Of a stretch of DNA of 64,000 nucleotides, positions 42,073 to 51,684 are shown piece after piece. The stretch's first letter is position 1. The number at the start of each line of letters is the position of its first letter. A program made the position numbers and the translations under genes. The DNA lies in contig NZ_QOHF01000001.1 in NCBI RefSeq assembly GCF_003319115.1, forward strand, positions 186,001 to 250,000. Reading direction: 5' to 3'. The stretch comes from Geodermatophilus sp. TF02-6 (GTDB lineage: Bacteria > Actinomycetota > Actinomycetes > Mycobacteriales > Geodermatophilaceae). A model generated the notes under the pieces. The model was not told where the DNA came from. It was given only the letters and a program-made list of their open reading frames with translations, and did no database searches.

Positions 42073-42090
42073 CCAGCGGGTCAGGGCAGC
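42063..42090 (+). terminator. perfect 12-bp hairpin
   Basis: GCTGCCCTGACC, loop AGCG, then the exact complement. Placed 45 bases before the DUF1540 gene. It may end a short transcript from the left or attenuate the DUF1540 gene. Confidence 0.65.
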
Positions 42091-42135
42091 CTGTCCTGGC
42101 TGGCGGGCACCTCCCCGTCCGTGCCAGCCTGCACC

Positions 42136-42426
42136 ATGACCTCCCTCCAGGACATGCCCCAGGTGCAGGACTGCGCGGTGACCAGCTGCTCGTACAACGC
42201 CTCCTCCAGCTGTCACGCCGGAGCGATCACCGTCGGCGGCGACCACGCCCACTGCGGCACCTTCGTGGAGATCAGCTTCCGCGGCGGCCTGGACCGCAAC
42301 GGGCTGGTCGGCGCCTGCCACCGTGCGGACTGCCGGCACAACGACAAGCTGGAGTGCACGGCCCCCGGCGTGCGGGTCGGGCCCGGGGCCGACGCCGCTG
42401 ACTGCCTGACCTACGAGGCCAGGTAG
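42136..42426 (+). CDS. DUF1540 cysteine-rich protein
   Basis: 96 residues with eight cysteines in two four-Cys groups: '[18 protein letters not shown]' plus Cys40, and '[14 protein letters not shown]' plus a late Cys. This is the doubled DUF1540 arrangement, thought to bind metal. The ATG was preferred over a GTG five codons upstream because the conserved part begins just after it. No signal peptide, so probably cytoplasmic. Function unknown; an iron box and metal-linked genes lie nearby. Confidence 0.8.
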   Translation: MTSLQDMPQVQDCAVTSCSYNASSSCHAGAITVGGDHAHCGTFVEISFRGGLDRNGLVGACHRADCRHNDKLECTAPGVRVGPGADAADCLTYEAR

Positions 42427-42538
42427 TCAGCGCCGGGTAGCCGGCGCCAGGTAGTCAGCGCCGGGTAGCCGGCGCCGGGTAGTCAGCGCCGGGTAGCCGG
42501 CGCCGGGTAGCCGGCGCCGGGTGGTCGGCGCCAGGTGG
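42427..42538. repeat. 14-bp tandem repeat, eight units, between two stop codons
   Basis: Eight units alternating TCAGCGCCGGGTAG and CCGGCGCCGGGTAG (some with single changes) fill exactly the space between the stop of the DUF1540 gene and the stop of the convergent ABC-like gene. Many units carry stop codons on both strands, and the core CCGGCGCCGG is palindromic, so the array could act as a convergent terminator. Copy number is likely to vary between strains. Confidence 0.9.
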
Positions 42539-42964
42539 TCAGCTCAGCGGGTCGAGGTCGCCGACCGGTTCCGACGCCAGCCCGCCCGCCGGGTCGGCGC
42601 GCAGCGCCCCGTCGGCGACGGCCAGGGCGGCCACCGGGTCGGTGTCGTCGACGAGGACCGCCCGCCCCGTCGTGGCCACCGGTCGCAGCGCCGCGAGGAC
42701 CGCGCGCCGGTCCGGCGCGGCGAGCCCGTCGGTGAACCGATCGACCAGCACGATCGTCGCGCCGGCCTGCCGGACGGCCTCGAGCGCGGCCAGCCGCCGG
42801 TGCACGTCGTCGTCCACGCCCGCCGCGAGGCGGTGCACCGGGACAGACGCGTGCCCGGAGGCGCACCGCCCGCTGTCGTCGTCCAGCGCGGTCATCACCC
42901 GTCGCCGGGCCGCATCCGGCCCCAGCAGCACGGTCACGTTCCCGACCGGCAGTCGCAGCCCCAC
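42539..42964 (-). CDS. degenerate ABC-ATPase-like protein
   Basis: 141 residues that follow an ABC ATPase layout but lack its catalytic residues. 'VTVLLGPDAARRRVMTAL' stands where Walker A should be, without the Lys. 'TIVLVDRFTDGLAAPDRRAV' replaces Walker B and D-loop, without the Glu. 'TGRAVLVDDTDPVAALAVAD' matches the switch region. It could be a regulatory pseudo-ATPase or a decaying gene, but its intact frame, strong GGGAGGAGG site and an iron box upstream argue for expression. Confidence 0.6.
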   Translation of the reverse strand: MGLRLPVGNVTVLLGPDAARRRVMTALDDDSGRCASGHASVPVHRLAAGVDDDVHRRLAALEAVRQAGATIVLVDRFTDGLAAPDRRAVLAALRPVATTGRAVLVDDTDPVAALAVADGALRADPAGGLASEPVGDLDPLS

Positions 42965-42984
42965 CCCGACCTCCTCCCTCTCGG

Positions 42985-43003
42985 TGAGGTGAGGCTAACC
43001 TCG
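42985..43003 (-). promoter_or_regulatory. DtxR/IdeR-like iron box
   Basis: The core AGGTGAGGCTAACCT differs at one of 15 positions from the IdeR/DtxR consensus core AGGTTAGGCTAACCT; the 19-base site agrees at 15 positions. It lies about 20 bases upstream of the degenerate ABC-like gene's start, overlapping the apbE stop codon, so iron repression of that gene is likely. Confidence 0.6.
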
Positions 43004-43800
43004 CCATGGGCGCGCCGTCCACACCGGCCCGCGGACCGGCGTGGTGGAGCCGTCGGACCACACGACCAGGGCGGTCCGCCCGGGCCGGGTCCGCAGCCAC
43101 GCGGCGGCGTCCGGGCCCTGCGCGTAGGCCGCGGTGGCGTCGACGTCGGCGTCGGTCAGCGAGGCGGTCACGACCGTCACCGAGGCCACCTCGGACGGCG
43201 GTCGGCCGGTGCGCGCGTCGACGACGTGCTGGCCGCGGTGGGCGCCACCCGAGGTGGCCACCGCCCCCGTGCGCACGGGCACCGTGGCGAGCAGCCGGCC
43301 CAGGTCGGCGGGGTCCTCGATGCCGACCAACCAGGGCGGCCCGGCCGGGTCGAGGGTGCGGCAGACGAGGTCGCCGCCGGCGGAGAGGCAGAAGTCGGTG
43401 CCGGCCAGCGGCCCGGCGGCCCGGCGGCCCGCTCGGCGGCCCAGCCCTTGACCACGCCGCTGGGGTCGAGCACGACCCGGCCGTCGGGCCCGGCGCGGTA
43501 CACGTCGAACGCGCCGCCGGAGTCCCGCCGGGCGGCCTCCCCCAGCGCCAGCACCTCGGCCACCTCCGGCGGGCAGTCGGCCAGGTCCAGCTCCCCGCGG
43601 CCGAGCCGGGAGACGACGGAGTCGGCGCGGTGGGTGCTGAAGACGGCGTCCAGCCGGCGCAGCTCGGCCATGGCCGCCGCCCAGGCGGCCCGGGCGGCGT
43701 CGTCGGCGGCGTGCCGACCGCGCAGCGCCAGGCTGATCGGCATGCCCATGACGTGCCCAACGGAGCGGGCCGGCCGCTGCCGGGTCGCGGTCGTGCTCAC
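42995..43800 (-). pseudogene. apbE: FAD:protein FMN transferase, frameshifted
   Basis: Both halves of an ApbE protein are present in different frames. The N-terminal part has 'GHVMGMPISLALRG', 'DAVFSTHRADSVVSRL' and 'VVLDPSGVVKGWAAERAA'. The C-terminal part reads 'GTDFCLSAGGDLVCRTLD', 'TGAVATSGGAHRGQHVVDAR' and 'DADVDATAAYAQG'. The shift falls in a run of three 8-bp repeats; removing one unit restores a single 265-residue frame. The GTG start overlaps the FMN-binding gene stop. ApbE attaches FMN to Thr of SGAT motifs, and such a substrate is encoded directly upstream. Confidence 0.85.
43407..43430. repeat. 8-bp tandem repeat causing the apbE frameshift
   Basis: Three consecutive 8-base units on the plus strand: AGCGGCCC, GGCGGCCC, GGCGGCCC. 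Two units give an intact apbE frame, three break it. Such a repeat can gain or lose units by slippage. Confidence 0.9.
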
Positions 43801-44255
43801 CGGCCCGCCTGGTCGAGGGCGGACTGCAGCGACTCGACGTAGCCCTCGCTGGTGACCGTGGCGCCGCTGACCATGTCGATGTCGGCGCTCTGCGCGTCCA
43901 GCGTCGCCTGCACCAGCCGGGGGATGGCGTAGGCGTTGATCTGCCGGTCCTTGCCGTTGCCCGTCGGGTACTCGACCACCGTGACGTCGGTGATCGTGCC
44001 GTCGGCCACGGTCGCCTGGACCTGCACCGGGCCCCAGCGGGTGTCGACCGCCGGCCCGGTCACGGTCACCGTGGAGGACGAGGTGGGCTCCTCGTCGGCG
44101 GCCGACCCGGAGGTCGCCGTCGAGCTCTGGCCGGCCGGCGCGGAGACCACGGTCGTCCCGCCCGTGGCCGACTCCGCCGACGTGGACGTGTGGTAGCCGA
44201 ACAGCAGCGTCACCACGGTCGCGGTGCTCGTGAACCAGAGCACGATGCGCCTCAC
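43797..44255 (-). CDS. secreted/membrane FMN-binding domain protein
   Basis: 152 residues. An N-terminal signal anchor ('VLWFTSTATVVTLLFGY') is followed by a Ser/Thr/Ala-rich linker of about 40 residues and an FMN-binding domain like those of NqrC/RnfG: 'VQVQATVADGTITDVTVVEY', 'INAYAIPRLVQATLDAQSAD' and the flavinylation motif SGAT at 130-133, Thr133 being the attachment site. It should carry covalent FMN outside the membrane, loaded by ApbE. It lies between the ferric-reductase-like gene and apbE, four bases from the former and overlapping the latter. Confidence 0.88.
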   Translation of the reverse strand: MRRIVLWFTSTATVVTLLFGYHTSTSAESATGGTTVVSAPAGQSSTATSGSAADEEPTSSSTVTVTGPAVDTRWGPVQVQATVADGTITDVTVVEYPTGNGKDRQINAYAIPRLVQATLDAQSADIDMVSGATVTSEGYVESLQSALDQAGR

Positions 44256-44259
44256 CGGA

Positions 44260-45669
44260 TCACCATCCGAAGCTCTCGACGTGGAAGCGGTCGGCGGGCA
44301 GGCCGGCCGCGGCGGTGGTGCGGTGGACGGCCTCGGCCCAGGCCTCGGGCCCGCAGACGTAGACGTCGCGCTCGGCGACGTCGGGCACCCAGGAGGTCAG
44401 GGCGGTGAGGTCGTCCACGCCGCCGACGCCGGCGCCGAGCCAGGAGTCCGGCGCCCGGCGGGAGCCGGGCAGGTACAGCACCCGCAGGCCGCGCTCCGCG
44501 GCGAGGGCGGCGAACTCGGCGTCGAACAGCGGCCGGTCCCGGAACCGGTACAGCAGGACGGCGTCCCCGGGGGCGTAGTCCAGCTCCTCGGCCAGGGCCC
44601 GCAGCGGCGCGACGCCGACCCCGGCGCCGATGAGGGCGATCCGCGGCCGGGTGCGGGCGCGGGCGGAGAGCCGGCCGTGCGGCCCCTCGACCAGCACCCG
44701 GGTGCCGGGCCGCAGCGCGGTGAGGGCGGCGCTGCCGTCGCCGACGAGCCCGGCCGTGATCCGCAGGCCGCGGCCGTCCGGCGCCGCCGACAGCGAGTAC
44801 GGGTGGCCCCGGCTCCACCCGGGACCGGTCAGGAACCGCCAGGTGAAGAACTGCCCGGCCTCGGCCCGCAGCCGGTCCAGCCGCCGGCCGGTCAGGTGCA
44901 CCGACACGACGCCGTCGTCCTCGGGGACGACGGCGGTGACCCGCAGCCGGTGCCGGGCGTTGCGCCACAGCGGCAGCCCGACCCGCCAGACGAGCACCGC
45001 CCCGGCCGCCGCCACCCACAGCCCCCACCAGAAGACGGTGGCCGCCGGCGAGGACTGGAACTCCTGGCCGGTCCACAGCTGGTGCGGCAGCGCCAGGCCC
45101 ACGCCCAGGTAGGCGTAGAGGTGCAGCAGGTGCCACGACTCGTAGCGCAGCCGCCGCCGGGCCGCCCGCACGCTGGTGGCGACGACCACGACCAGGCAGG
45201 CGGTGCCGGCTCCGGCCAGCAGCATGCCGGGGTAGTCGACGGTGAGGTCCCACAGCGTCGCCGGCGTCCGGGCGAGCTCTCCGGCGGCGTAGCCCCAGGT
45301 GATCAGGCCGACGTGGGCCAGCATCAGGGTGAACGAGGTGAAGCCCACCAACCGGTGGGTCCGGGCGAGCCGGTCCTGGCCGAAGGCGTGCTCGAGCACC
45401 GGCACCCGGGCCATCAGCAGCACCTGCACCAGCAGCAGGACCGAGGCCAGCAGGCCGGTGAGCCGGCCCGCGGAGGTCAGGCCGCTCGCCCAGCCGGCGA
45501 GGTCCTGCACCCCGCCTCCGGCCGCCCACCAGAAGGTGACCAGCAGCAGCGCCGCCCACAGCAGTCCGCCCGCGCCGGTGCGCACGGCGGCGTCGACCTG
45601 CGCCCTCCCGGCACGGCGACCGCCGACCCCCGCCGGCCGCCGCGTGTCCGGGACCGCCACGGCGCTCAC
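44260..45669 (-). CDS. ferric reductase-like transmembrane flavoprotein
   Basis: 469 residues. The N-terminal half has about six membrane helices with paired haem-ligand candidates in 'RTHRLVGFTSFTLMLAHVGL' and 'ESWHLLHLYAYLGVGLALPH'. The C-terminal half is a ferredoxin-reductase module: 'GHPYSLSAAP' binds FAD, 'ALIGAGVGVAPLRALAEEL' NAD(P), and 'DVYVCGPEAWAEAVHRTT' ends it. It should move electrons from cytoplasmic NAD(P)H across the membrane, probably onto the flavin of the next gene's product. GTG start chosen just before the basic N-terminus. Confidence 0.87.
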   Translation of the reverse strand: MSAVAVPDTRRPAGVGGRRAGRAQVDAAVRTGAGGLLWAALLLVTFWWAAGGGVQDLAGWASGLTSAGRLTGLLASVLLLVQVLLMARVPVLEHAFGQDRLARTHRLVGFTSFTLMLAHVGLITWGYAAGELARTPATLWDLTVDYPGMLLAGAGTACLVVVVATSVRAARRRLRYESWHLLHLYAYLGVGLALPHQLWTGQEFQSSPAATVFWWGLWVAAAGAVLVWRVGLPLWRNARHRLRVTAVVPEDDGVVSVHLTGRRLDRLRAEAGQFFTWRFLTGPGWSRGHPYSLSAAPDGRGLRITAGLVGDGSAALTALRPGTRVLVEGPHGRLSARARTRPRIALIGAGVGVAPLRALAEELDYAPGDAVLLYRFRDRPLFDAEFAALAAERGLRVLYLPGSRRAPDSWLGAGVGGVDDLTALTSWVPDVAERDVYVCGPEAWAEAVHRTTAAAGLPADRFHVESFGW

Positions 45670-45748
45670 GCTGTACCGCCCGCGGGGTCCGCGGTCACCT
45701 GTCGCGCGGCCGCGGGCCCCGACCCGGGACCTCCGCAGCGATCGTCCT

Positions 45749-45788
45749 CCACGGTGCTCCTCCCGTCCGATCCGGAGCACCACCGTGG
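45749..45788. other. imperfect inverted repeat in the ferric-reductase leader
   Basis: CCACGGTGCTCC pairs with GGAGCACCACCGTGG across 13 bases with a three-base bulge. It lies 80-120 bases upstream of the ferric-reductase-like gene, so it could be a leader hairpin or a regulator site. Confidence 0.45.
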
Positions 45789-45874
45789 CGGCCCGGGCTG
45801 GGGCGGACCCGGAGGGTGGCTGTGCGTCTGCTGTATGCCGCCCGGCTTCCACGGCACCGCTCGACACGGGCTCC

Positions 45875-45904
45875 TAACGATGTATCGTTACTGTCATCCG
45901 ATAC
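45875..45904 (+). promoter_or_regulatory. probable PadR operator
   Basis: TAACGAT-GT-ATCGTTA is a perfect 7-bp inverted repeat 28 bases before the PadR start codon; a second, looser repeat GTATCG...CGATAC overlaps it. It is the only AT-rich inverted repeat in the divergent gap, as expected for PadR autoregulation, and could also control the ferric-reductase operon. Confidence 0.65.
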
Positions 45905-45918
45905 GTCAGGAGGATCCC

Positions 45919-46494
45919 ATGCACCCCTTCCGCGACCGCGAGGGCCGGCACCCCGGCCAGCGTCTCCACCACCCCCGCCACGGCCGCCCGGGGCCGGTCG
46001 AGGGCGGTCCGCCCCACCACCGCCGCGGCAGCCGGGGCCGAGCCCCCCGCGGCGACGTCCGCGCCGCCGTCCTGCTGCTGCTCGCCGAGCAGCCGATGCA
46101 CGGCTACCAGCTCATGCAGACCATCGCCGAGCGCAGCGGCGGGCGCTGGACGCCCAGCCCCGGCGCGATCTACCCGACGATCAGCCAGTTGGAGGACGAG
46201 GGCCTGGTCTCCGTGACCGCGGACGCCGGCCGCAAGCTCGTCACGCTGACCGACGCCGGCCGCCAGCAGGTCGAGGTCGGCCGCGACTCATGGGCCGATC
46301 CGTTCGCCGGCCGCGAGGGCGCCGGGTCCGAGCCCGACCTGCGCGGGCTGCTGATGGGCCTGCCCGGCGCCGTCCGGGAGATCTCGCGCACCGGCACCGA
46401 CGCGCAGCGCGCCGCCGCGGCCGACATCCTCAACGACACCCGTCGCAGGCTCTACCTGCTGCTCGCCGACGGGCCGCAGACCCCCGGCGCCTGA
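45919..46494 (+). CDS. PadR-family transcriptional regulator with His-rich N-terminus
   Basis: 191 residues. The PadR winged helix is at about 48-120: 'VRAAVLLLLAEQPMHGYQLM', 'RWTPSPGAIYPTISQLEDEG' and 'LVTLTDAGRQQVEV'. A C-terminal helical part follows ('AQRAAAADILNDTRRRLYLL'). The first 37 residues are unusual: seven His with many Gly, Arg and Pro, a possible metal-binding tail. The ATG has AGGAGG seven bases upstream. Divergent from the ferric-reductase operon, which it may regulate. Confidence 0.88.
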   Translation: MHPFRDREGRHPGQRLHHPRHGRPGPVEGGPPHHRRGSRGRAPRGDVRAAVLLLLAEQPMHGYQLMQTIAERSGGRWTPSPGAIYPTISQLEDEGLVSVTADAGRKLVTLTDAGRQQVEVGRDSWADPFAGREGAGSEPDLRGLLMGLPGAVREISRTGTDAQRAAAADILNDTRRRLYLLLADGPQTPGA

Positions 46495-46509
46495 CCCGCC
46501 ACCGACCGG

Positions 46510-46538
46510 CGGCGGGGTCCGCCCTCCGGACCCCGCCG
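46510..46538 (+). terminator. hairpin terminator after padR-like gene
   Basis: 12-bp stem CGGCGGGGTCCG with a five-base loop, 15 bases after the stop codon. Confidence 0.7.
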
Positions 46539-46697
46539 GAGGGAGGCCGCACGCGACCGGACCCGTCGCGCGCAACCGATTCCGTACCACGTGGTTCCGT
46601 ATACCGAGAGCGACGGCGCGCCCAGGCGGCGTTGACGCTCGGGATGGGGACTGATCGGGTGCTCGGAACGGACGGCGGAGGACTTGGGGGACGCGGT

Positions 46698-46925
46698 ATG
46701 CCGGTGTGGACGGTGCAGGTCGCGGGCGGCGAGCACGAGCGGGTCGAGGCCTGGGGGCTGGCCACGGAGGCCGGGGCGCTGGTCGCCCTCTCCGAGGACG
46801 GCGTGCTGGTGCGAGCCTGGGCACCCGGTCAGTGGTGGACGGTCCGGCACCTCGGGGAGTCCAGCGCCCATCCGGTGGGCCGCTCCAACGGGACGAACGT
46901 GCTGGTCGGGCTGCCACAGGTGTGA
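46698..46925 (+). CDS. small conserved-looking hypothetical protein
   Basis: 75 residues, not recognised. 'VWTVQVAGGEHERVEAWGLA' and 'VLVRAWAPGQWWTVRHLGES' suggest a small beta-sheet protein. Third-base GC is high throughout, which supports coding. The ATG follows a Gly-rich stretch with GGGGGA upstream. The 160 bases before it contain a repeated TTCCGTA and a CCACGTGG palindrome that may be promoter elements. It ends at a 20-bp perfect hairpin shared with lon. Confidence 0.55.
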   Translation: MPVWTVQVAGGEHERVEAWGLATEAGALVALSEDGVLVRAWAPGQWWTVRHLGESSAHPVGRSNGTNVLVGLPQV

Positions 46926-46958
46926 CCTCCGGCCGGCGCGCGAGCGCCACCGGCCCGG

Positions 46959-47003
46959 GCACGTCCGCGGGAGGTGCAGCGTGTGCACCTCCCGCGGACG
47001 TGC
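46959..47003. terminator. 20-bp perfect-stem bidirectional terminator
   Basis: Left arm begins GCACGTCCGCGGGAGG, loop GCGTG, then the exact complement; one of the strongest hairpins in the window. It separates the small gene from the convergent lon gene. Confidence 0.85.
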
Positions 47004-47007
47004 GCTC

Positions 47008-49338
<2,331 letters not shown>

Positions 49339-49438
49339 GTCTGTCACTTCCTGAGGTCGAGCGATCTCCACTCAACCCAGGTGCGTGCCCGGCACTTCCC
49401 GGGAGGGCCGCCGCTTCGCCCACAGCGCAACCGCGGGG

Positions 49439-49617
49439 TCAGCCCGCCCGCTGCGCCGCCGACGCCACCACCTCCGGAGGAATCTCCTCGAGCGGGCCGA
49501 CGACGGCCGTGGCGAGCGCCGGGGCGCCCCCAGCACGGAGGAAGGCGGCACCGGGGACGGCGACGACGCCGAGGCCGGCCCGGGCGCCGGTCGTGCGAGC
49601 GGGCGCTATGTTGCGCA
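49439..49617 (-). pseudogene. possible C-terminal remnant of a HAD-type hydrolase
   Basis: About 58 codons with normal high-GC third positions read 'GLGVVAVPGAAFLRAGGAPA' and then 'VVGPLEEIPPEVVASAA', like the last strand and helix of HAD phosphatases. The rest of the gene is absent: the neighbouring esterase gene begins at once on the other strand. It may equally be untranslated spacer; the call rests on weak similarity from memory. Confidence 0.25.
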
Positions 49618-49620
49618 CCC

Positions 49621-51117
49621 ATGGCCCCTGAACCCCTCGTCCGGACGACCAGCGGCACGGTCCGGGGAACGATCCGCGACGGCGTGCACGCCTTCCTCGG
49701 CATCCCCTACGCGGCGCCGCCGTTCGGCCCGCGCCGGTTCGCCGCGCCGGCGCCCCCGGAGCCGTGGGACGGCGTCCGCCCGGCCACCGGGTACGGCCCG
49801 ACGGCGCCCAAGCCGCCCTACGCCCCGCCGTACGACGTGCTGCTGCCCGAGCCGCAGATCCCCGGTGAGGACTGCCTGAACCTCAACGTCTGGACCCCGG
49901 ACCCGGGCGCCTCGGGGCTGCCGGTGTTCGTCTGGGTCCACGGCGGGGCTTTCGTCAACGGCTCCGGCGCCGTCCCGGTCTACGACGGGGCGACCTTCGC
50001 CCGCGACGGCGTGGTGTGCGTGACGCTCAACTACCGGCTGGGCGTCGACGGCTTCCTGCACTTCGCCGACGACGGGCCGGCCAACCGCGGCCTGCTCGAC
50101 CAGGTGGCCGCGCTGCGCTGGGTGCAGGAGAACGTGGCCGCCTTCGGGGGCGACCCGGCGCGGGTCACCGTCGGCGGCGAGTCGGCCGGCGGGATGAGCG
50201 TCGGGTGCCTGCTGGCGATGCCGTCGGCGCGGGGGCTGTTCGCGCAGGCGGTGCTGCAGAGCGGTGCCGGCCACCACGCGTTGAGCACCGGGACGGCGAC
50301 CCGGATCGGCGGCTACGTGGCCGAGCGACTCGGCCGGCCGGCGGAGCGGGAGGCGCTGGCGCAGGTGCCGGTCGACGAGCTGGTCGCCGCCCAGCAGGCG
50401 GTCGTCGCGGATGCGACGACCGTGCCCGACCCCGCCCGGTGGGGCGAGGTGACGGTGAACCTCATGCCGTTCGAGCCGGTGGTCGACGGCGAGGTGCTGC
50501 CGGACCTGCCGATCCGGCGGATCGCCGCCGGGTCGGCCCGCGACGTCGCCGTCCTGGTCGGCGCCAACCGCGACGAGCAGCGGCTGTTCCTGGTGCCCAA
50601 CGGCCTGATCGACCTGGTGACCGACCAGCTGGTGCAGATGGCGGTCGCCGGCTACGGCGCGCCGGTGGCCGAGACCCTCGAGGTCTACGGCCGGGGGCGG
50701 CCCGGCGCCACGCCCGGCGAGCTGCTGGCCGACGTCGCCACCGACTGGTTCTTCCGGATCCCGGCGCTCCGGGTTGCCGAGGCGCAAGCCGAAGAGGGCG
50801 CCGGCGCGTGGGTGTACGAGTTCTCCTGGCCGTCCCCGCAGTACGGCGGCCGGCTGGGCGCCTGCCACGCCCTCGAGCTCGGCTTCACCTTCGACACCCT
50901 GGCGCTGGAGGCGCACGGCGCCCTGATGGGCCCGGCGGCGCCCCAGGCCCTCGCCGACGAGGTGCACGGCGCCTGGGTGCGCTTCGTCCGGGACGGCGAC
51001 CCGGGCTGGGCGCCCTACGACCTCGACCGGCGCCCGGTGCAGGACTTCGGCGAGCAGGTGCGGCTGGACGACGACCCGCGGGCGGAGCAGCGGACGCTCT
51101 GGGACGGCGTCCGCTGA
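49621..51117 (+). CDS. type-B carboxylesterase
   Basis: 498 residues of the cholinesterase-like family. 'GIPYAAPPFGPRRFAAPAPP' and 'EDCLNLNVWTPDPG' are the entry signatures. The oxyanion motif is 'VFVWVHGGAFVNGSG', the nucleophile motif 'VTVGGESAGGMSVG' and the catalytic His is in 'LGACHALELGFTF'. It hydrolyses carboxylic esters; substrate unknown. No signal peptide, so probably cytoplasmic. The ATG directly follows a TTGCGCA element. Confidence 0.9.
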   Translation: MAPEPLVRTTSGTVRGTIRDGVHAFLGIPYAAPPFGPRRFAAPAPPEPWDGVRPATGYGPTAPKPPYAPPYDVLLPEPQIPGEDCLNLNVWTPDPGASGLPVFVWVHGGAFVNGSGAVPVYDGATFARDGVVCVTLNYRLGVDGFLHFADDGPANRGLLDQVAALRWVQENVAAFGGDPARVTVGGESAGGMSVGCLLAMPSARGLFAQAVLQSGAGHHALSTGTATRIGGYVAERLGRPAEREALAQVPVDELVAAQQAVVADATTVPDPARWGEVTVNLMPFEPVVDGEVLPDLPIRRIAAGSARDVAVLVGANRDEQRLFLVPNGLIDLVTDQLVQMAVAGYGAPVAETLEVYGRGRPGATPGELLADVATDWFFRIPALRVAEAQAEEGAGAWVYEFSWPSPQYGGRLGACHALELGFTFDTLALEAHGALMGPAAPQALADEVHGAWVRFVRDGDPGWAPYDLDRRPVQDFGEQVRLDDDPRAEQRTLWDGVR

Positions 51118-51140
51118 CCCCGGGGCCGCACGAGGCGGCG

Positions 51141-51684
51141 TCAGTACATGACCAGGCCGGCGGAGACGTTGAGGTCCTCCCCCGTGACGCCGGCCGCCCG
51201 CGACGACCCGGTTCACCAGCGGTCGCTTGCCGGTCGCCGAGCCGATGACCACCACCGACCCCGAGCCGCGGGCGATCATGCCGGGCAGGAACGCCTTGCA
51301 GGCCAGCATCGTGCCGGTGACGTTGACCCGGAAGGTGTCCTCCCACTCCTCCAGCGGCATCTCCACCACCGGGGCGCTGGGCCCGCCCACCCCGGAGTTG
51401 TCGACCAGCACGTCGACCCGGCCGAACTCCGCGTCGGCCGCCCGTGCCGCGGCGTCGATCGAGGCCGGGTCGCGCAGGTCCACGGGCACGACCACGGCCC
51501 GCCGTCCGGCGGCCCGGACCTGCTCGGCGACCTCCGCCATGGGTCCGGTCGAGCGGGCGGCGAGGACGACGTCGGCGCCCTCGGCGGCCGGCCGCAGGGT
51601 GATCGCCCGGCCGATGCCGGTGCCCGCGCCGGTCACCACGGCGACCGAACCGTCGAGCAGGCCGGCTCCCCTCGAGGCGGTCAC
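51141..51684 (-). pseudogene. SDR oxidoreductase with internal deletion
   Basis: The first 150 or so codons are a normal SDR ('VAVVTGAGTGIGRAITLRPA', 'DVLVDNSGVGGPSAPV', 'VVVIGSATGKRPLVNR'). The frame then jumps directly to the family's last residues, 'AAGVTGEDLNVSAGLVMY', in another frame. About 80 residues including the catalytic YxxxK are gone. The GTG start overlaps the stop of a cyclase remnant, showing that both once belonged to the alcohol dehydrogenase operon upstream. Confidence 0.8.

Larger units (their letters stand above)
41767..42135. other. 369-bp region with a possible small reading frame and a hairpin
   Basis: No confident gene. It contains the upstream region of the P-loop gene, one short frame with a good ribosome site, and a strong hairpin, each listed separately. 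The rest is GC-rich without recognisable repeats. Confidence 0.5.

Noticed and set aside
42427-42538. Possible CRISPR or integron-like repeats
   Set aside because: Direct 14-bp repeats without spacers or recombination genes.
45749-45788. Riboswitch in the ferric-reductase leader
   Set aside because: Only one bulged hairpin is visible; no known riboswitch core was recognised.
49600-49620. A sixth copy of the shared operator before the carboxylesterase
   Set aside because: Contains TTGCGCA but lacks the ATGCGCA half-site with correctly spaced AA; not counted.
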